A stretch of DNA of 64,000 bases from Marisa cornuarietis (taxonomy: Eukaryota; Mollusca; Gastropoda; Architaenioglossa; Ampullariidae): positions 1,849,001 to 1,913,000 of the forward strand of contig SMMW01000568.1 in the NCBI GenBank assembly GCA_004794655.1. Direction: 5' to 3'. The position numbers were made by a program, and so were the translations under genes. Below, in pieces: positions 25,011-37,000 of this stretch. Below the pieces are notes generated by a model. That model had not been told where the DNA came from. It ran no database searches and saw only the letters and a program-made list of their open reading frames with translations. Position 1 is the first letter of the stretch; every line of letters begins with the position of its first letter.

Positions 25011-28000
25011 GTTCATGCACTCTATTCCTGTTTGCCATGGTCTCATCTCTTTGCTGACTTTTGTATTTCTTTGTTGTATGGTGACTGTCAGTTTGTAGTC
25101 TTTCATGCTCAGTTCATTGAGCTTGCCTCCACATGGGGAAATGCATCCTACAGATTCAATTACTATTATTTTTATGATGATAATGCACCTTTACACGATG
25201 CTTTCCTGCTGGCAAATTCTACAGACCAGCTACACGTACCTCAAGCGAGTTTACCGAGGTAGATATGTGTTGTCAATGTTTACAGTGATAGTGACAGTTG
25301 CTCCACCTTTTGATTATTGTCTGCTATCATTTATATAATAGCTGTGGCATCCTGAATTTGTCACCTTGATTGTTATGACTGTGACATAGCCATCATAATT
25401 GTAATGGATATGTCAGGTGTTTGGTAATTGTGATCTGATCATTTAGTGGCTCTTGGCATTAATGGCCCTTTAAAATTTATTATTCTAGCATACGGTTATG
25501 TGAGGATGTTATTGTTTTTAATCAGTATTTTTGCAACTACTATGTTTGTAGGCTTTTTCATGTCAGAAGAATGTTTTATGGTTATAGCTGTGACCTCATG
25601 AAGTTTGTGGCAGTGACTTGAGTGTTAAGTAATGTTGTGGTGTTGACAAGTCATGTTACATAACCACTATGAATGTATGCACATATGTCATTTAATTTTC
25701 TGTAACTCCCTAAAAAGTATACAGTTTGGCACCATCAAAAATATTACGTTAGCTATAGTTGATTCCAGATTTTGTATCAAATATCTGCCACCAAAGATTG
25801 TTTGGAATTGCCCTTGGGGATAAATAAAGTGGTATTGTATTAACATGATATTAAGCGTTCTTCTGAGAATTCTGTTTGACAGGGTATTTTACTCAACAGT
25901 CTCTTTGATCAGTGTCTATATACTGAACACATCTTGGTTACCCACTGGTTAACAGCATGCTTGTGCATTGTGTAGTATTAGGTAAATATTAACAGTGCAT
26001 TTTTCCCCCCAATCATCTCCCATCAAGCTAACACATATAACCCAGTTTTAACATGTTTGAATAGCAGCCCAGTGCAATTGATGTTCACTGTTAGTGGTTT
26101 GTGTGCATGGACACATGCTTGCAGGTATCTGTCTACATGCACACACCTCTGTGTATGTGTGAGCATATACATCTAGGTGCTTGTTTGTGAATGCATTCAT
26201 TTGCAAACATGTTTCCTGTCAAAAATGTCATTTGTTTGTAAGCGACAGCTGACTTGTGATATTTTAATTAAAATGAGAAAATCTTAGTTTATTTTATTAT
26301 GTATGCATTTAAAATAAGGAATTTTTTCCTCTAAACTGATATATGTATTTTGGTTTCGAATGATTTTAAATTAATGTGATCATGTGATCAGTCTAATTAT
26401 TCTCTTATCGAATGCTTTGATTGCAACCAAGCAGAATGTGCATTTTGTTTAAGATACATCAAAAATCGCCAAAATGCTTGGACAGCAAACACGCTAAATA
26501 CAAATCTTGCTAGCAAATGAAAAAAATCTTTAAAATCTGAAATAAGCTGTGTGAAAAGTAAATAGGACATCTGTTACGGATCAAATGGCAAACATTTTTA
26601 TGACATGTGAATGTACTTAAAATGTTTTTGTGAACAAACAGTATAAAGAAAAAAACGTTAAAATATTACACAATGTGTCTTGATGTGTATGTTAATTGTG
26701 TTTGATAGCTAGACCAAGCTTGCTTCTGTAACAGGATTTTTTTGTGATGGTCAGATTGTTAGTCTGTGATATTCCCCCTGGGTGCTGGGTCCCTTCTAAG
26801 CTTCCAGAACATTCTACGCAGCTGCAGGCTGACAATAAACTGATTAGTCTGTTTCAATGTGCCACTAAAGTCAACAAAAGATAACTTTATCAAGATGACC
26901 TTTCATTTTGGCAAATAATTTTTATTCTTGTACAAATAATTTGATAAAAGGATTAATTTATATCAAAAGAACTTAATATTTTTATCCCGATTTGGAGTAA
27001 TGAACTTCACAAGTAAACATGGTTTTTGTGACACCAAAGGTAGCAGTTGAGTGTTTTTCTGCCAAAGTGTAATAAAAGGCATACAGCAGATATGTCAGCA
27101 ATATTCATGCCTTGGGTTGTTAAGATTACCATGATTTCTCCAATTTCCACATCAACAGAAGATCCGCTTGACTCCACGTTTGATTCTTCTGGGAGTCATT
27201 TAAACTGTACTTCTTCCTTATCTCTGACTACATGTAAATGCATGAGACTAACACCAGATAATTGTGGTCTTTGTCTCCACTTCACATGTTTGTGGTTGTA
27301 AACTCACAAAAAATATCCCTGCTTATCAGATGGGGCTAGCATATTTTCAGTTGCAATTAATGTCTGTATGTTGAGAAAACTAACCATCCCAGACATAAGT
27401 CAGTAATGACTGAAGAATGATCAAAGAAAACTAGTTGCCGAGATGTGAATGACATCTTAATATCCTAATGTAAATGACATCATGACATATATCTCAAGCT
27501 GTACCTCAATCTCATGAGTCTTGGTGTCACTTGCCTGCAGTTAGGCATTTTTCTGGACTGAGGGACTCTGCTTCTCGAAATGGAAAAAATATTTAATCTT
27601 TGCTGTTGTTAAGACGGGCAAATTGTTACTGTTTAGACTTTAATGAATATTTCAAAAACATGTATACATATATCATGACTTCAAAAGACATTGGTTTGTA
27701 TGTATGAATGTGTGATTTTGTGTTTTCTTTTGCAGTTTCTTCATCCTTTAGAAATATCAATGAATACAAGAGGGAAGAAGTTCTGGGGTGATGCCCATTT
27801 CTGGAAACCATTTTGCAAAATCATTTTAACCCCTTTTGTAGTTGAGTCACATGATCCAGTTTCACTATGGTCAAGACATAACTATTTATTTGATGCTTCT
27901 CTTGCCGGTTCTGAATGTGGCACCCTAAAAAACACAGGAATGGTTGGAGGTGGATTATGCCTATACAGAAGGAAATTTACAATGTCAAATATTTGTATAG

Positions 28001-28072
28001 ATCTCGCCAACACAAATACAGTCACGCACTAGACTGAATATTTACATACCATGATAAGTTATACAATATAGA
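25011..28072. other. Intergenic AT-rich DNA, no gene seen
   Basis: No domain, tRNA or repeat could be recognised. An open frame at 27691-28032 follows a plausible acceptor (TTTTCTTTTGCAG at about 27736) but its peptide resembles nothing I know and lacks a donor partner. AATAAA at about 25823 could belong to an extended upstream transcript. Confidence 0.4.
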
Positions 28073-29166
28073 CTGCTCAAAACAATGGAAGGACCAGTTA
28101 TATAGTCAATCACTGTTTGGCGCCAATAAACACACAGATGATAACATTTCTTTATTCATTAAAAATAAATATTAGCAGCCGATTTCATTCAAACATCATT
28201 TTAACAAAAAGAATTTGAGCTTGGACTGACATACCCATGTTTTCGAAATTCAGAAAGTGATAGAGAAAAAAAAAAGGTCAATATGGAGCGTGTCCACCAT
28301 TGACCTGAATGCAGGCAAGGCAATGTTGTCTCATGGACGGAACCAATGTTCTCAGAGTCCTTTGAGGAATTGCCTCGCTGTCTTGCTGAAGAAACTGGTA
28401 CAGCTGATAAATGGTCAGCTGCTGGAGGGTGGTTGGCTCTTAGTCGCTGACCCAGGACATACCCCCACACATGTTCATTGGGATTCAGATCTGGGGAACA
28501 GGCCAGCCAGTCCATGCAGTTGATTTGGTGCTGCTGCAGGAAGTCATTGACGACCCTGGCCCCGTGTTCCCTGGCGTCGTCATCCTGAAGAACAGCACCT
28601 GGTCTGGTGGCCTGCAGTGCTGGCAGTACCAGAGGCTGTAAAATGTTATCTCTGTATGCCATACCTATCAGGTTGCCTTGCACCAGGTAGAAGAGAGTTC
28701 TGTAGGCCGTTCACAGCCCATCCCACACCACACCATGGTGAATCCATCACCGTGGTAACTCTCCGTGTCGTCTCCAGACGAAGATTCGGTCATCATGGAA
28801 GGACCTGGCAAAGTGAGAGTCATCGGCGCATAGAAACCGGCAACACCCTCCCACTGTTCTAAAATTACTGAGTACATAGTGTTGACAATGGACGGGGCTT
28901 GCACGTGCACTGCGTGTTTTCAACTGTTCAGTTCTGCGAGATAAGTTGCTATTGCACGCATTTTTTGTGGGTTTAAGTTTTTTTTTTTTTTGCTTGACTG
29001 AGCACGCACAAGACAAAACTGGATTATCATCAAATTCACGTTGACTGTTCACCCACACAACAAATTCACTTTACAAAAGAGTTTGAAGGAATTGCCCACT
29101 GCTGGTGCAAACATGATTTTAAAAAATTAGATAATATGAAGGTGGCCTTTCCATTTTTTTGAGCAG
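28073..29166 (-). mobile_element. Tc1-like (IS630-Tc1-mariner) DNA transposon, both ends present, inactive
   Basis: The left end CTGCTCAAAACAATGGAAGG at 28073 and the right end (complement CTGCTCAAAAAAATGGAAAG, ending 29166) form terminal inverted repeats of about 25 bp. On the right the repeat abuts TA. The left flank reads TAGA, so the TA duplication there has drifted. Total length is about 1.1 kb, normal for Tc1 elements, with the transposase on the minus strand. Confidence 0.88.
28290..29058 (-). pseudogene. Degenerate DD34E Tc1-like transposase
   Basis: In minus strand frames the catalytic core is recognisable: CADDSHFARSFHDDRIFVWR (first D) near 28810, LQDDDAREHGARVVNDF (second D) near 28570, and ACSPDLNPNEHVWG (E) near 28470. 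The spacing from the second D to E is 34 residues, which marks the DD34E group. Several frameshifts break it, for instance after HVWG and between the first and second D, so no full protein is possible. The N-terminal paired-type DNA-binding region is not clear. Confidence 0.85.
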
Positions 29167-29524
29167 TACACAATCAAACGGAGTGATGCATAAGCTTATA
29201 GCCAGGCATAGAGAAGAACATTTCTGGTATGTTTTCCATTTCACTTATTCTGTATTTCAGAGTGGGCTTGATCTATAAATGAAACAGTTTTAAATTATTC
29301 TGATGATAAATGCACAATCTACTTGAGTATTTAGTATTCATGTGAGAAAAGGATCATGACTCCGAATTGGGGGCTTTGGAGTCTAGTGTAAATTAAATAA
29401 AGGCCAATATTATGGGAGGGGGAGAGAGAATATGGCGAAGAAATGAGAGAAATACACTTGCTCTAGAAGGCGTTTAAATGAAGTACCAACAAACCATCTT
29501 CAGCGCTATCATAGTAACATCTAT

Positions 29525-29525
<1 letters not shown>

Positions 29526-29571
<46 letters not shown>

Positions 29572-29572
29572 G
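29526..29572 (+). repeat. CT/CA compound microsatellite
   Basis: A CT run turns directly into a CA run. Confidence 0.95.
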
Positions 29573-30177
29573 TCCCTAAGATCTCACAATAAGAGATTCA
29601 CAAAAATACTCACATTTTTGGAGTGAAGGATTCTGTCCTACTGAGCACCATATGCCAATACTTATAGCAATGATGCTGAGAGGGTATCCGTGTCACAGCC
29701 AGGTAACTAGATAGGGTACCGTTAATTGTTTTTTTTTTTAAATGGGTTGGGTTGAGATTTTATGACGCATTGGTTGTTTTTCTTTCATTTTTGTTACTTT
29801 TTTTTTTTTTAGAGTGCAGCTTACTGGTAGGCGTTTATTTTAAAGTGAGTGAAAATACCGAATCACATTATAGAGGTCACGCAAGCAATACATCGATGAC
29901 GCTAGCATTGTATGGGTCGATGCCTAGAGTCGGCACGTTTATTCTATGGAAACAACTGTATAGCAATAGGCACAAACGTACTACGCTACAATAGATTCGG
30001 ACATGAGGGGGAACAAATTACAGACGCACAATTATAGGAACAGATGATAAAAGAACTCGAGCGGCGGCTTAAGGAATCTTGGGGTGGATAAGCCGGAGGA
30101 ACATTATTATATTTTCAGCAGCACGCCACATGGAGCCAGTATTGATCACTGCAGGCTGCGTACTATTTTTGACACAC

Positions 30178-30203
30178 CGCCACCACCACCACCACCACCA
30201 CCC
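30178..30203 (+). repeat. CAC trinucleotide microsatellite
   Basis: About eight CAC units, giving His-rich and Trp-rich chance frames on the two strands. Confidence 0.95.
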
Positions 30204-31502
30204 GCTTTCCGTCATCGGCACCATCGGGAGAAGGGTTCGACGTGGTGTTGGCAATAATTATGATGCCGGTAGCTCCATGAATTAAAAAGTGACTACAATA
30301 AATTAAGGTGAAATTTAATTCAGTTCTGTGCTGGATGAGTAGGTGTTGTCGCCTGTTGCGACAGCTGTTTTAAGTCGAGTACAAAATCTTCCCTACAAAC
30401 AAAACATATCGGTTTGCTGCATGTCTGCATCTGCTTGTTGATCTCTCGGCCTGACGTGATGGTGATTGCATACACCAAGTGTTTTTGACAAGGACAAGAA
30501 AAGCAATTTACCTAGCTGGCCACAACGTATGCCATCTTCTGGAACTAATCTCGTTTTTGACCTCCCCTTGATTTAATTTTTTAAACGAGGTATATTTAGT
30601 TTCTGTTTAAATATAACACGGAATTTTGATTTCAGAATCACTGATCGATCTATTTTGGGTGAGACAGAACCGCTTCTTGCCAGACTTACGATGTTGCATG
30701 CGCTTGCTGGACTAATTATGACAGCACAGAGCCGAATTTAGATGGTTGATTAGACCTACGATGACGCATTTAATTCTGACTGTACTAATTTTGGCATCTT
30801 TGATTATGTCTTTTCTGGCCGGAAAGACCTGTTTCGGAAAATGACAAGAAGTATAAACTGTATGTGAATCGGATACCTATAAATCGACTTTCTGGCAATG
30901 ACAGGCAGAAACTGAGGAAGGACTTAATATAGAAAGTGTAGCTTCGCCAACTAAGAGCTAGTATAATAATCATAATGTTCCGTGTAAAATCTGTTTGGTC
31001 GATCAGTACTAAAGAGAGTTAATTTATGTAGATCTGTTATCGGCAGTCACTGACGTTACCAGCCTCTCATGTTAAAACCTCTAGAAGTCTTCGTTCTGGC
31101 AGACCATCTTCTAGAATCTAGCCAGAGACCAATGTACGGCAGGGGACCTGCGGGGAATTGACCGCAAACTGTACGTTCATTGGGTCACTAATTACGTCGG
31201 CGGTGGACAGGTGTTGCACTTGCCACAGACCCTCAACAGCAGCGTCGAGGCGGCAGTAGAGAGGTGTCTACTGAAACATGTGGCCCAGCTAACTGCCTGG
31301 TTCGAGTCAACAACAAGGAAATGCCGTCCAGAAGCCGCGGGTTGATGGCTTTCCACCGCGAGCAGGTGGTCGAGAATGCTTTGAAGTCTGTCGGGAAAAA
31401 AAAGGTCAGGTACAACATTACTGTAAACAGCAGTGAATATTTTGTCACAAGACTCAAGTGCGGTGCTGGGTGGAGTGACCAGGTAACCCGCGCGTTGATT
31501 AA

Positions 31503-31528
31503 AACAACAACAACAACAACAACAACAA
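31503..31528 (+). repeat. AAC trinucleotide microsatellite
   Basis: Eight perfect CAA/AAC units. Confidence 0.95.
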
Positions 31529-32082
31529 ATAATTTTATTGATGTTTATGTGACATAATAACTTTGGCTAGGGTTCATGGGAAGTCTTGAACATATCGCCG
31601 GTTTCAAGTGCAATTTGACTTTGCTTAGTGTACTCTAAGTACTCTGCTTGCCACTCCAGACCGATCTGATTTTCAAGACGTTCACATAGGCTAACGCAGA
31701 TGTTTTGGACATTAGGCTGAAAAACCAATGCTGTACATCAAATCCAGCCCAAGATCTCACATAAAATCAACCCCTGGTTTCCTCGCGCCCCTACACTCCT
31801 TTCACGCAAAGGATTTTAATTAAATGCCAGTGCATGCCCAGTTCATTTGTGCAGATTGTGTTGTTTACTTCCCCAAGTGAGATAGGTAACTGCTGCTCTA
31901 GGACTAGTAAACTATAGGTTATAACTTATATCCCCTAATTCGCCCTATAAGACTGGCATAAAGTCACAAAGCAAAACGAAGAAAATCGATAACAAAATTC
32001 AAAAACACTAAAAAGTTTAAAATAAAGTAAGTAAAATTAAAACACCGCAACCTTATTTGAAATGCACCAATAAAAGGTAAAA

Positions 32083-32224
32083 TAATTTTTTTCCTTAGGT
32101 CACCAGATTTTCTTTAACACATATAACTTAAAATATCAAAAGAGCGAAGGCCCCCCGGAGTTTTAATTAAGCTATATATTTATATATTAAAGAAAATCCC
32201 GAGACCTAAAGAAAAAGTTTTTTG
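32083..32224. repeat. Imperfect inverted repeat, about 140 bp (MITE-like foldback)
   Basis: Left arm TTAGGTC...GATTTTCTTTAA (about 32083-32125) pairs with right arm TTAAAGAAAATC...GACCTAAAGAAAAA (about 32185-32224) over roughly 40 bp with few mismatches, around a loop of about 60 bp. There is no coding capacity. It could be a small MITE. Confidence 0.6.
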
Positions 32225-32330
32225 TCCTTGATGTCTCCCATTCCCTGGAGCTCCGAGGAATGCACCAGCACATCTGGCACGAGATCAACGCCATCTTATC
32301 AGTCAACCCTCATTCCTTCTCTTCTATTTA

Positions 32331-32585
32331 GAGGCACCTGGTAGTGTAGTAGTTATAACCACGGATCGACCTTCATTCACGTACTTGTCACCACTGGAGT
32401 GAGAAACGCCGGGTTGAGATCTTGTCTCGGGACACTCTGTACGGGACACCTGTCCACAGGGCTGGGCGGCAAGGGTTTCGCCGGGTACTCTGGTTTCTTA
32501 CCCCTCCCTCTCCCCCCGGCCCCCCCCCTTAAAGTTGAAGCACTTTCCTGCTAACTTAACCAATCAATTAACCAACCAACCTTCT
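32331..32585 (+). repeat. tRNA-derived SINE
   Basis: The head GGCACCTGGTAGTGTAGTAG with a GTTATAACC follow-on resembles an A box, and GGGTTGAGATCTTGTC about 60 bp later resembles a B box. A C-rich body and a tail of AACC repeats (AACCAACCAACC) follow. A similar tail occurs at about 10063-10082. Confidence 0.55.
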
Positions 32586-33041
32586 CTTCCATTTCTTCGT
32601 CGACCACGGAACTGTGACTGATTCACGTGCTATCAGCAACGAACTGCCACTTCAACCAAGCCTTCCCATCAGCCCCAAACAGGCGTTTCTGGGCCCTATG
32701 TTTAAGAAGGGGGTTCTTGTGTTCCGGTTATAGATTATCAATCATGAAAAGGCTTTTAAAAAAAAAACTATCTTGCTTCTGACAAACTGTAAAGTCTTCT
32801 TGGTGTATATATGCACATATGAAGACATCAGGCTCTCTTTTAAAAAAAAAGTAAAGGTCGTATCCTCACCTTTTTTTAGGTACCAAAAAGCATATGGAAG
32901 GCATCATTCATTGAACAAGTGTGGGCTATCATTCTTAATCGTATCTTTCTGAGGCAACACTGTAGCAAAGGAAAATGTTGAATATACATTTTGCTATTAT
33001 AGGAACATTACATTTACATAATGGCACCGTAGAGAAGAAAG

Positions 33042-33322
33042 ACAAGTGTAAGGTAAAAGGTAAAGGTCATCCCATAACCTTTTCAGGTCGTAGGGGAGTG
33101 AGGTGTTAGAGACCCCACTTTTCTCGGGGCCAGCTTTTACATGAGGGTGGTGCCAATCTCCTCTCCCTCGCTGCCTTACCTTCCCCAACCCTCTATGGAG
33201 TCAGGTACCCATTCCCGTCAGCTGGGTCGACTGGGGGAAGTTTGCTGAGCTTATCGGGAATTGATCCAGCGCGCTCTCGGTTCGGAAGCCAGCGCTCTAA
33301 CCACTCGGCCATCCGCTTCCCC
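33042..33322 (-). repeat. tRNA-derived SINE, well preserved
   Basis: On the minus strand it opens GGAAGCGGATGGCCGAGTGG, then TTAGAGCGCTGGCTTCCGAAC, an excellent Leu/Ser-type tRNA D-arm and anticodon arm with an A box. The B-box region (GGATCAATTCCCG) is degenerate. A 200-bp tRNA-unrelated body and an AAGG-type 3' end (ACCTTTACCTTTTACCTT) follow. The body and lost T-arm pairing rule out a functional tRNA gene. Confidence 0.8.
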
Positions 33323-33441
33323 TAGTGTACATCTTGTGTATTAGTGGAAAGATTTGATAAAATGTGTTTTTACCAGTAATATATTTAATCTTTTTTTTAA
33401 TTCTGATCTGTAATTTGGGTTTGAAAAATGAAATAGACAAG

Positions 33442-33469
33442 GGAGAGAGAGAGAGAGAGAGAGAGAGAT
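33442..33469 (+). repeat. GA microsatellite
   Basis: About 14 GA units. Confidence 0.95.
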
Positions 33470-34019
33470 CCAAGTTATTCTTGTTTGCACTGGCTTACAG
33501 GAATAGAGTTTGGTGTGAAGTAGAGATACTACTGGTCACACAATGGCTGAATGTTTTCAGCAGAGGTCTAGACATCCACATTGAAAAACATTTGTGTATG
33601 ACTTGATATTAGGTGGTATTTTGGAGGTTATGTAAAACCTCATATTTAGGACAAGGCATATTGCATTAATCTTTGTGCATGTCAGGCCTCAGTTGTGTAA
33701 TAAGAGATGTTACAAGCTGCTTCAAAGAGGGAAAGGTACAAACAACAGTAAATTCTCTTTCAAATATGAATGCAGTTTTCATTTCTTTAGAAGAATTACT
33801 TTTTTTTTTTTTACTACACTGACATTGTCACAAGCATGTCTACAGCCATCAGTAAAGTAACTTTCCCTCCAGTCATCATTGTAACTGTGAAACAGGTCAC
33901 CACTGTTTGGGGATGTGCAAGGCAGACTGGTATTATAATACTCTGAAAATGAAAATAATCTAAACTGTTGCATTGTGACTCCTATTGTTTGGAGGTCAAC
34001 GAAAATTCAAAGACAAAAA

Positions 34020-37000
34020 TGTCTCACACATTTATTGCCTGTTCTATAACAATGCATGATGAAACAGTGCTTTACCAGCAGACAACCATGTATTCTGCAA
34101 CAAACATACTTAAGTAAGCATCAGATACAGACTTGAATTATCACAAGCCTCCACTCCAGTCTGTCAGAATATAAGAACACTCAAGTTGCCATCTGCATAA
34201 TTCAGCAAAACTCAACAACCAACATCATCTAGCACAGCAAAGTTCTCTTACCAGCAGAAAACAGTACCAGAAGCAGCTTAACACAAGCTGTTTTGGTCAA
34301 TACTAGAAAATGATATATTCTAATCTGTAAAATACTAATTCTGAAAATAAAGTTTGTGACTGGCAAATAACTTGTGCACTGCATGAACAAAATGACACCA
34401 ATAAAAGTTTGCATTTCTTCCTTTTAGAAAGAATCCCTGCCACCAAACTTTTTTTTAAATGTTCTAATAATAACATCAAGGTTTAGTGTGCCCAAATGCC
34501 ACAAAATTAACAAGAAAATGAAGTCTAAGTAAACACCAGAAGTGTGTTAATTTAAGGCATAATTTAATCAACTGCCATCACATGCTCAGTTCTGTTTAAT
34601 GACAACTTTGCACAATTCTTGTATAATGATTATATATAAATGTCTAGAATTGTCTCTTTTGAAGGCCATTTTAGATGTCACAGCAATTTAATTTTACTCG
34701 AGGGGTAGGGTGAGTAATGAGGAGTGGTAAAGGTAAGAAATGCCAAATATAAAGTGACTTCCTTACATTTCTGTCAAATTCAAAAGGTTGCAAATAATTA
34801 AAGAAGTTAATTAAATAAGTGATGGCTAATATTGAGTGTAAGTGATGGTACATGCATCTTGCTCAATGCCAATGTCATACCATAACAAATATGTATTCAG
34901 CACTTAGAATTTATGGTATACTTGTATGCCAAAGGGTCATTTCACAACAACTTTAAAAGTGCATTCAGATTAACCCACCTCTCCTTCCTTGCAAAGCACA
35001 CGATGTCATTATCAATCTGATCAAAGGACCCCCCCAATGGTATGCTTCCTTCATTCACCATTTCTGGAATAGACAAGTGGCATGAACACATGCAATGATA
35101 AGCTCTGGTGTAAATATGACAGATGAAGTCAAAAGTTCAACCCACTCCCATGACAAGAAGTAAAAAAGCAAGCCTCTCTGGCAAGGATGCTTTGCAAATA
35201 TTCCTTAAAAGTCATCCACCAGCATGTAAAAAATTATGTGATACTCATAATAGCAAACAATGTAATGTGTCATGCTGCAAACAGCATCTTCACTTACAAA
35301 ACATCAGAATCACCACTGCTGCTTCAGCAGCCCCAGAAGTGTATGCAAGTATTAAGTAATAGTTCCCTTGGAAAAAATAATAGTTTCTTTTAAGTAAAAC
35401 CTTGAATGGCTAGACTTGTCCCCACTCCTGCCTAAGCCTATATTCAGCTGTATACTGCTATTGGATCAGCACACCTCCATGCAGCACTGCTTTCATTCAC
35501 TCTTTATTTCCAATCCTCTGGTAATTTTAGAGGTTGGAGATAGGTTTTATGGTAGAGGATCGGAAACTTCTCCAATTCTCATGATTACATGGGCATAGTA
35601 TGTCAAGATCAGGATGTGCTTGTTCTCAGAGAACAAAAAATTCTTGCATTTGTCTGCCTGTATATAGGCTATGCCAGTATGTAGGTACATGCTACCCTTC
35701 AGTAGTTGTTTGATGCTGACCTTATTTGGCAAAAAAAGTACAACAGTGCATATACACCTGCATCAGAATGCTGATGTGAAAAAAACTGCTTTTGAAACAA
35801 CATTATTGCTATGTACATTCAATAAAACCCATGATCAAGTTGGAGATTTTTAAAGAAGTTTAAGATTTGCATACAAATGCATGTTTGAACTACATCTAAG
35901 CACACATAGGTACACTTAAACACAACTGTGTGCATGAATGCATTCTTTTGTTTAAACTTCGAAAAAAAAAGCCTTGCTCTGTCTGCTGTGCTCTCACCTA
36001 TTTAGAACTCATGGTTAATAAAAACTGCAACAAACTTTTGTGAACAGGCAGGCTTTGAAGACAACAAAAACCTATTTGAATCACATAACAAAAAGATCCA
36101 TGAGATCTATGAGGGATTACACTGGAAACACCATGATGATATAACTGGCAGATAAACAGACTGGATTGTCTGGGCACAGGTCGTCATAATGAAATGTATT
36201 GTATGTCCAACTTTGATTGCAAAAAAAAAAAAAGTAATACACTGTAGGCTGAATTTGATTCTTGTGAGGAAGTATAGTTTCAAGCAAAGGGAAGGGTGGG
36301 TTAGGGGAAAGAAGCTGCACCCTGTCAAAATGAAGCCTCAATGACAAGGATTTGCACTTTCATATACACATCCTGTGTAGAAAGAGAACAGGGCAAAACT
36401 GTGTCACAATAGAGAAGCACAAGAGCATGGATAATGTTCTGGAACAACCAAACCTACTTTTCAATGCCAGTGAGTGCTATTGTATTTCACCAAGTGATTC
36501 ACACTAAAACAAGTATGAACAATTTGCAAAGACTGAGTAGACTGATGGAAAAAATCCATAATGTGCATATTGCTTACAAATTTCACTAAACGATGTCCCT
36601 GTTTTTTTCCAAATCAACCATCAAGTAAGTGAAGTCAACTGATTAGGAGCCACATTAAAAAAATAACAAACCAAACACACTTAAATCTGGGGGAAAAAAA
36701 CTGGCCTATGTATAGCTTAAAGATGGATAACTTGGAAACGTATAAAACTTTAATAACAGATTGAATATACAAAAAGTTTATAAACAAGTAAAACACTTTT
36801 AATTCCAGAAAATGTAGCCAGAACAACAAAAAAAATTACCTAAAATTACTTGTATGTGGGGCTTCTTTCATCAGAGCTACAAGACATTCACATAAAGATT
36901 ACTTTTAATGTCAACAATATTAGCTTCATAAATATCGAATTTGTGTTCCTTATTAAATCTTTCTGCTGCATTATTCTCTCTGAAAACTTCAGCTAATGAC

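Larger units (their letters stand above)
29167..33041. other. Intergenic DNA rich in repeats
   Basis: No gene is recognised. It holds several microsatellites, a foldback repeat (32083-32224) and a SINE (32331-32585). From about 29.9 to 32.0 kb the sequence has more CpG than the flanks, but open frames such as 31264-31557 show no domain. Confidence 0.5.

Noticed and set aside
28257..28862. Plus strand open frames over the Tc1 element
   Set aside because: They are antisense shadows of the dead transposase.
33270..33322. tRNA gene on the minus strand
   Set aside because: The D and anticodon arms look right but the T arm is degenerate and a SINE body follows.
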